Source: an uncultured bacterium
GTDB lineage: Bacteria > Chloroflexota > Anaerolineae > JACIWP01
Reading direction: 5' to 3'
NCBI GenBank assembly: GCA_903872005.1
Contig: CAIQJD010000264.1
Coordinates: 1 to 8,232, forward strand
DNA: 8,232 nt
The translations under genes and the position numbers were made by a program. The notes below the pieces were generated by a model, which was given only the letters and a program-made list of their open reading frames with translations, searched no databases and had not been told where the DNA came from. Positions within the stretch are counted from its first letter, which is position 1; the number at the start of each line of letters is the position of its first letter. This document shows, piece after piece, positions 5,786 through 8,232 of this stretch.

Positions 5786-6628
5786 ATGACCATTGCCATT
5801 GTCGCTGACAGCACATGCGACCTCGACGCGTCGCACATCGCCGGCCTGCCCATCACCGTCGTGCCTCTCTACATCAACGTAGATGGGCGCAGCTACCTGG
5901 ATGGCGTGGACCTCTCGCACGCCCAATTCTATGAAGGGCTGCCGCGCTATCGCACCCACCCGACCACTTCTGCTCCCAGCATCGGGACCATGGTCGCGCT
6001 CTATCGCCGGCTCCTGGCCGAAGGCACCGACGGCATCGTCTCTATTCACATCGCCGACTCGCTCAGCAACACCGGCAATGTGGCGCGCCTGGCCGCCCAG
6101 GCCATGCCCGAAGTCCCCATCGCCGTCGTGGACTCCGGGCAGATCACGCTGGGGATCGGGCACATCATCTTGGCTGCCGGCGAAGCAGCCCGCGCCGGCG
6201 CAGACGTCGCGGCCATCGTCGCTCGCTGCAATGATCTGCGGCGGCGCAGCTACACCTTTGCCGCCGCAGACACGCTGGAATATCTGCGGCGCAGCGGCCG
6301 GCTCTCCCGCGTCCAGGCCAGCCTCGGCTCCATCCTGAGCGTCAGACCCATCTTGAAGATGCACGACGGCGTGGCCGATGTCGAACGGCCCCGCAGCAGC
6401 AAGAAAGCGATGGAACGCCTCATCGGCCTGACACGCGATCTCGGCCGGTTGGAGCGCCTTTCCATCCTGCACGGCCACGCCCCACAGCGGGCCGAAGAGC
6501 TGCGCGAGCTGGCCCATGACTACTTCCCCACGGGCCAGAAGCCGCTCTGTGTCGAGGTAACGCCGGCCATCGGCGCGCACGTCGGCCCAAACTCCGTCGG
6601 CCTCTCGTGCCTCGTCGCGGCCGAGTAA
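5786..6628 (+). CDS. DegV family protein, copy 1 (fatty-acid-binding, FakB-like)
   Basis: A complete 280-residue DegV protein, normal length for the family. DegV/FakB proteins bind a long-chain fatty acid and, in organisms with the FakA kinase, present it for phosphorylation to acyl-phosphate. Motifs in order: IVADST (5-10), PTTSAPS (59-65), the loop DSLSNT (91-96) where LSGT is usual, VVDSG (114-118), DTLEYLRRSGR (162-172), the RPI strand (187-189), and IGAHVGP (262-268), whose His265 belongs to the head-group-binding end. The start ATG is first in the frame after the promoter. GGAG at 5769-5772 is 13 nt away, so the ribosome site is imperfect. It heads an operon: the DUF1295 gene starts 24 nt after its stop. 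No FakA kinase gene is in view. The family is sure; the ligand is not. Confidence 0.93.
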   Translation: MTIAIVADSTCDLDASHIAGLPITVVPLYINVDGRSYLDGVDLSHAQFYEGLPRYRTHPTTSAPSIGTMVALYRRLLAEGTDGIVSIHIADSLSNTGNVARLAAQAMPEVPIAVVDSGQITLGIGHIILAAGEAARAGADVAAIVARCNDLRRRSYTFAAADTLEYLRRSGRLSRVQASLGSILSVRPILKMHDGVADVERPRSSKKAMERLIGLTRDLGRLERLSILHGHAPQRAEELRELAHDYFPTGQKPLCVEVTPAIGAHVGPNSVGLSCLVAAE

Positions 6629-6640
6629 TCGGTTGCCCAT

Positions 6641-6646
6641 AGGAGG
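6641..6646 (+). promoter_or_regulatory. Ribosome binding site deciding the DUF1295 start
   Basis: AGGAGG directly touches an ATG at 6647, leaving no spacer, but stands 6 nt from the in-frame ATG at 6653. The second ATG is therefore the likely start. Confidence 0.8.
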
Positions 6647-6652
6647 ATGACA

Positions 6653-7444
6653 ATGACATTCCTTGAAGTGTATGCCCTTGCGATCCTGGCCGTCCTCGCC
6701 TACATGACCCTGTTATGGGTCATCAGCCTGGCGCTGCGAAACTCCAGCATCGTGGACATCTTCTGGGGCGCCGGCTTCGTCCTGCTGAACTGGTTCTACT
6801 TCTTCATGGCCCCCGACGGCCTGCCGGCGCGCAAATGGCTGATCGGCGCCCTGGTCACCATCTGGGGATTGCGCCTCTCCCTGTACATCCTGTACCGCAA
6901 CTGGGGCAAGCCGGAGGACTTCCGCTATCGCAAGTGGCGCGAAGAAGCTCCCGGCAAATGGTGGTGGCAGAGTTTCTTCAAGGTCTTCGTCCTGCAAGGC
7001 GCGCTGCTGTGGCTCATCTCCGCCCCGCTGTTGGCCGCGCAGATCGGCAAAACGCCGCGTCTGACCGCGCTGGATTTCATCGCCATCGCGGTGTGGGCCA
7101 TCGGCTTCTTCTTCGAGGCCGTTGGGGACATCCAGATGGCGCGCTTTAAGGGCAATCCGGCCAACAAGGGCAAGGTGCTCAACGACGGCGTATGGCGCTA
7201 CACGCGCCACCCCAACTACTTCGGCGACGCCACGCAGTGGTGGAGCTACTACCTGCTCGCGGCGTCGGCCGGCGGTTGGTGGGCCATCCTCAGCCCGATC
7301 ATCATGACCACCCTGCTCTTGCGCGTCTCTGGCGTCGCCCTGCTCGAAAAGACCCTGAAAGAGACCAAACCCGAATATCGCGACTACATCGAACGCACCA
7401 GCGCCTTCATCCCGTGGTTCCCACGCTCGCGTCCCAGATCGTAG
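6653..7444 (+). CDS. DUF1295 membrane protein (steroid 5-alpha-reductase-like)
   Basis: A 263-residue polytopic membrane protein of the DUF1295 family (COG3752), related to the C-terminal domain of steroid 5-alpha-reductases and isoprenylcysteine methyltransferase-like enzymes. Family signatures are: NSSIVDIFWGAGF (30-42), WGLRLSLYIL (71-80), DGVWRYTRHPNYFGDATQWW (178-197) with the RHPNYFG cofactor-binding-type motif, and the C-terminal LLEKTLKETKPEYRDYIERT region (230-249) followed by SAFIPWFPR. About six hydrophobic segments are visible. Related enzymes reduce a conjugated double bond with NADPH; most DUF1295 members have no tested activity, so the reaction is inference. It sits in an operon between a DegV gene (24 nt upstream) and a small membrane-protein gene (27 nt downstream). 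The linkage suggests a lipid or isoprenoid substrate. Confidence 0.9.
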   Translation: MTFLEVYALAILAVLAYMTLLWVISLALRNSSIVDIFWGAGFVLLNWFYFFMAPDGLPARKWLIGALVTIWGLRLSLYILYRNWGKPEDFRYRKWREEAPGKWWWQSFFKVFVLQGALLWLISAPLLAAQIGKTPRLTALDFIAIAVWAIGFFFEAVGDIQMARFKGNPANKGKVLNDGVWRYTRHPNYFGDATQWWSYYLLAASAGGWWAILSPIIMTTLLLRVSGVALLEKTLKETKPEYRDYIERTSAFIPWFPRSRPRS

Positions 7445-7471
7445 CCCAATCTGCCCACAAGGAGAACTTCC

Positions 7472-7816
7472 ATGATCCTCAATATCCTGCACATCATCGC
7501 CGCCATCGGGACCATCGGCACGGGCTTGCTGGCCCTGGTGCGCCCCCAGGCCGCCCAGGGATTCACCGGCCTGACCATCGCCGGCCCGCGCGGCGTGACC
7601 GAGGTACGCGCCGTGCTGGGCGGCCTCTTCGTCGCATTAGGCGCGGCCGGCTTCATCTTCGGATCGGCCGCCTACCAGACCCTCGGCCTCGGCTATCTGG
7701 CAATCGCCGGCGTGCGCCTGGTCTCGATATTCCTGGACAAATCGGCGGTGCAATCCAACTGGATCAGCCTGGCGGTCGAAGTCGTCTTTGGGATCATTCT
7801 CATTCTGCCCGCATAG
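7472..7816 (+). CDS. Small four-helix membrane protein, DUF4345-like
   Basis: A 114-residue, strongly hydrophobic protein with about four predicted transmembrane helices (roughly 3-22, 44-64, 68-86 and 96-113) and little outside the membrane. The central stretch GPRGVTEVRAVLGGLFVALG (38-57) resembles the conserved (N/T)E-hR-A-x-x-GG-h segment of DUF4345 proteins, as I recall that family; its function is unknown. The ATG has AAGGAG (7459-7464) with a 7-nt spacer. It is 27 nt after the DUF1295 gene and 11 nt before the second degV, so it is clearly part of the operon. No catalytic motif is seen. It could be a partner or membrane anchor for the neighbouring enzyme, but that is a guess from position only. 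Confidence 0.75.
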   Translation: MILNILHIIAAIGTIGTGLLALVRPQAAQGFTGLTIAGPRGVTEVRAVLGGLFVALGAAGFIFGSAAYQTLGLGYLAIAGVRLVSIFLDKSAVQSNWISLAVEVVFGIILILPA

Positions 7817-7827
7817 CGTGAGCTGTC

Positions 7828-8232
7828 ATGTCCATCGCCATCGTCACCGACAGCACTGCCGACTTGACCGATGAGATCATCGGAGCGCGCCCCATTACGG
7901 TCGTCCCATGCTACACTAACGTAGACGGCCGCAGTTGCCTGGACGGGATCGAGTTGACGCGCGCCGAATTCTACCGCCAGTTGCCCTTCTACCGCGTCGC
8001 GCCGACCACCTCCGCGCCCAATGCGGAAGCGTTTGCGACTCTATTCAGCCGGCTCGTAGCGCAAGGGGTCGCCTCCATCGTCTGCATCTGCGTCCCGGAT
8101 TCCCTCAGCAACACTTGCAACGCGGCGCGCATGGCCGCGCGAAATGTCCCCGAAGCATCCGTGACCGTCCTGGATTCGGGGCAACTCTCGCTGGGCATCG
8201 GGCATATTGTCCTGGCCGCCGGCGACGCGGCC
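7828..8232 (+). CDS. DegV family protein, copy 2 (3' end outside window)
   Basis: The N-terminal 135 residues of a second DegV/FakB-like protein, open to the window edge. It begins MSIAIVTDSTADLTDEIIGARP and carries DST (8-10), NVDGRS (31-36), APTTSAPN (58-65), the loop DSLSNT (91-96), LDSGQLSLGIGH (115-126). It aligns without gaps to copy 1 with about 79 of 135 residues identical, so the two arose by duplication. It is richer in cysteine than copy 1: Cys28, Cys37, Cys86, Cys88 and Cys97 occupy positions where copy 1 has Leu, Tyr, Ser, His and Gly. The ATG lies 11 nt after the stop of the small membrane protein, with only a weak GAG-type ribosome site (translational coupling likely). Different ligand preference of the two copies is plausible, as known for FakB1/FakB2 pairs, but not shown here. 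Confidence 0.9.
   Translation, partial: MSIAIVTDSTADLTDEIIGARPITVVPCYTNVDGRSCLDGIELTRAEFYRQLPFYRVAPTTSAPNAEAFATLFSRLVAQGVASIVCICVPDSLSNTCNAARMAARNVPEASVTVLDSGQLSLGIGHIVLAAGDAA

Noticed and set aside
6647..6649. ATG as the DUF1295 start
   Set aside because: It directly abuts AGGAGG with no spacer; the in-frame ATG two codons later has 6-nt spacing.
7192..7821. Plus-strand frame (209 codons) overlapping the DUF1295 and small membrane protein genes
   Set aside because: Arg/Pro/His-rich out-of-frame translation; the two genes it overlaps have good ribosome sites and family motifs.
1..8232. CRISPR array, tRNA or rRNA
   Set aside because: No spaced direct repeats, cloverleaf or rRNA-like segments seen; nearly the whole window is accounted for by protein genes.

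Overview
The window is GC-rich (roughly low-to-mid 60s % GC by eye), densely coded bacterial chromosome. It has short intergenic gaps, AGGAGG-type ribosome binding sites and a striking excess of the palindrome GCCGGC. The gene content (COG3653-type D-aminoacylases, class III aminotransferase, VapB antitoxin, several DegV proteins, DUF1295) and the GCCGGC-rich style would fit an environmental Chloroflexota genome (Anaerolineae/Caldilineae-like). That placement is an inference; nothing in the window fixes the taxon.

Region 1 (1-4147, plus strand) looks like a catabolic gene cluster. It holds the C-terminal part of one N-acyl-D-amino-acid deacylase-like amidohydrolase, cut by the window edge, and then a complete tandem paralogue (943-2526) about 79% identical over the shared 294 residues. 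Next come a tiny VapB-like antitoxin gene with no toxin partner (2537-2746) and a class III PLP aminotransferase (2798-4147). A perfect 15-bp-stem palindrome (891-923) separates the two amidohydrolase copies. The likely theme is deacylation of N-acyl-D-amino acids or related amides, followed by transamination of the released amine or amino acid.

Region 2 (4148-4372) is the gap between convergent genes. It holds a 16-bp-stem hairpin just after the aminotransferase (probable terminator) and then an approximately 131-bp imperfect palindrome. That palindrome has 12-bp terminal inverted repeats and is flanked by an 8-bp direct repeat TCACGCCC, which is the signature of a MITE-like non-autonomous insertion. 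The right-hand copy of the direct repeat contains the stop codon of the neighbouring transporter gene.

Region 3 (4373-5608, minus strand) encodes a 12-TM major facilitator superfamily exporter of the DHA1 drug-efflux type. It is divergent from the next operon. The gap 5609-5785 carries two good sigma70-type promoters placed back to back, with their -35 hexamers one base apart, plus dyad symmetries in the leader that could be operators.

Region 4 (5786 to the end, plus strand) is an operon: a DegV-family fatty-acid-binding protein, a DUF1295 (steroid 5-alpha-reductase-like) membrane protein, a small DUF4345-like membrane protein, and a second DegV paralogue running off the window (about 59% identical to the first over 135 residues). 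Two acyl-carrier-like proteins bracketing two membrane proteins suggest a lipid- or fatty-acid-handling module. This is the most system-like arrangement in the window, but no partner kinase (FakA) or acyltransferase is visible. No tRNA, rRNA or CRISPR was seen.
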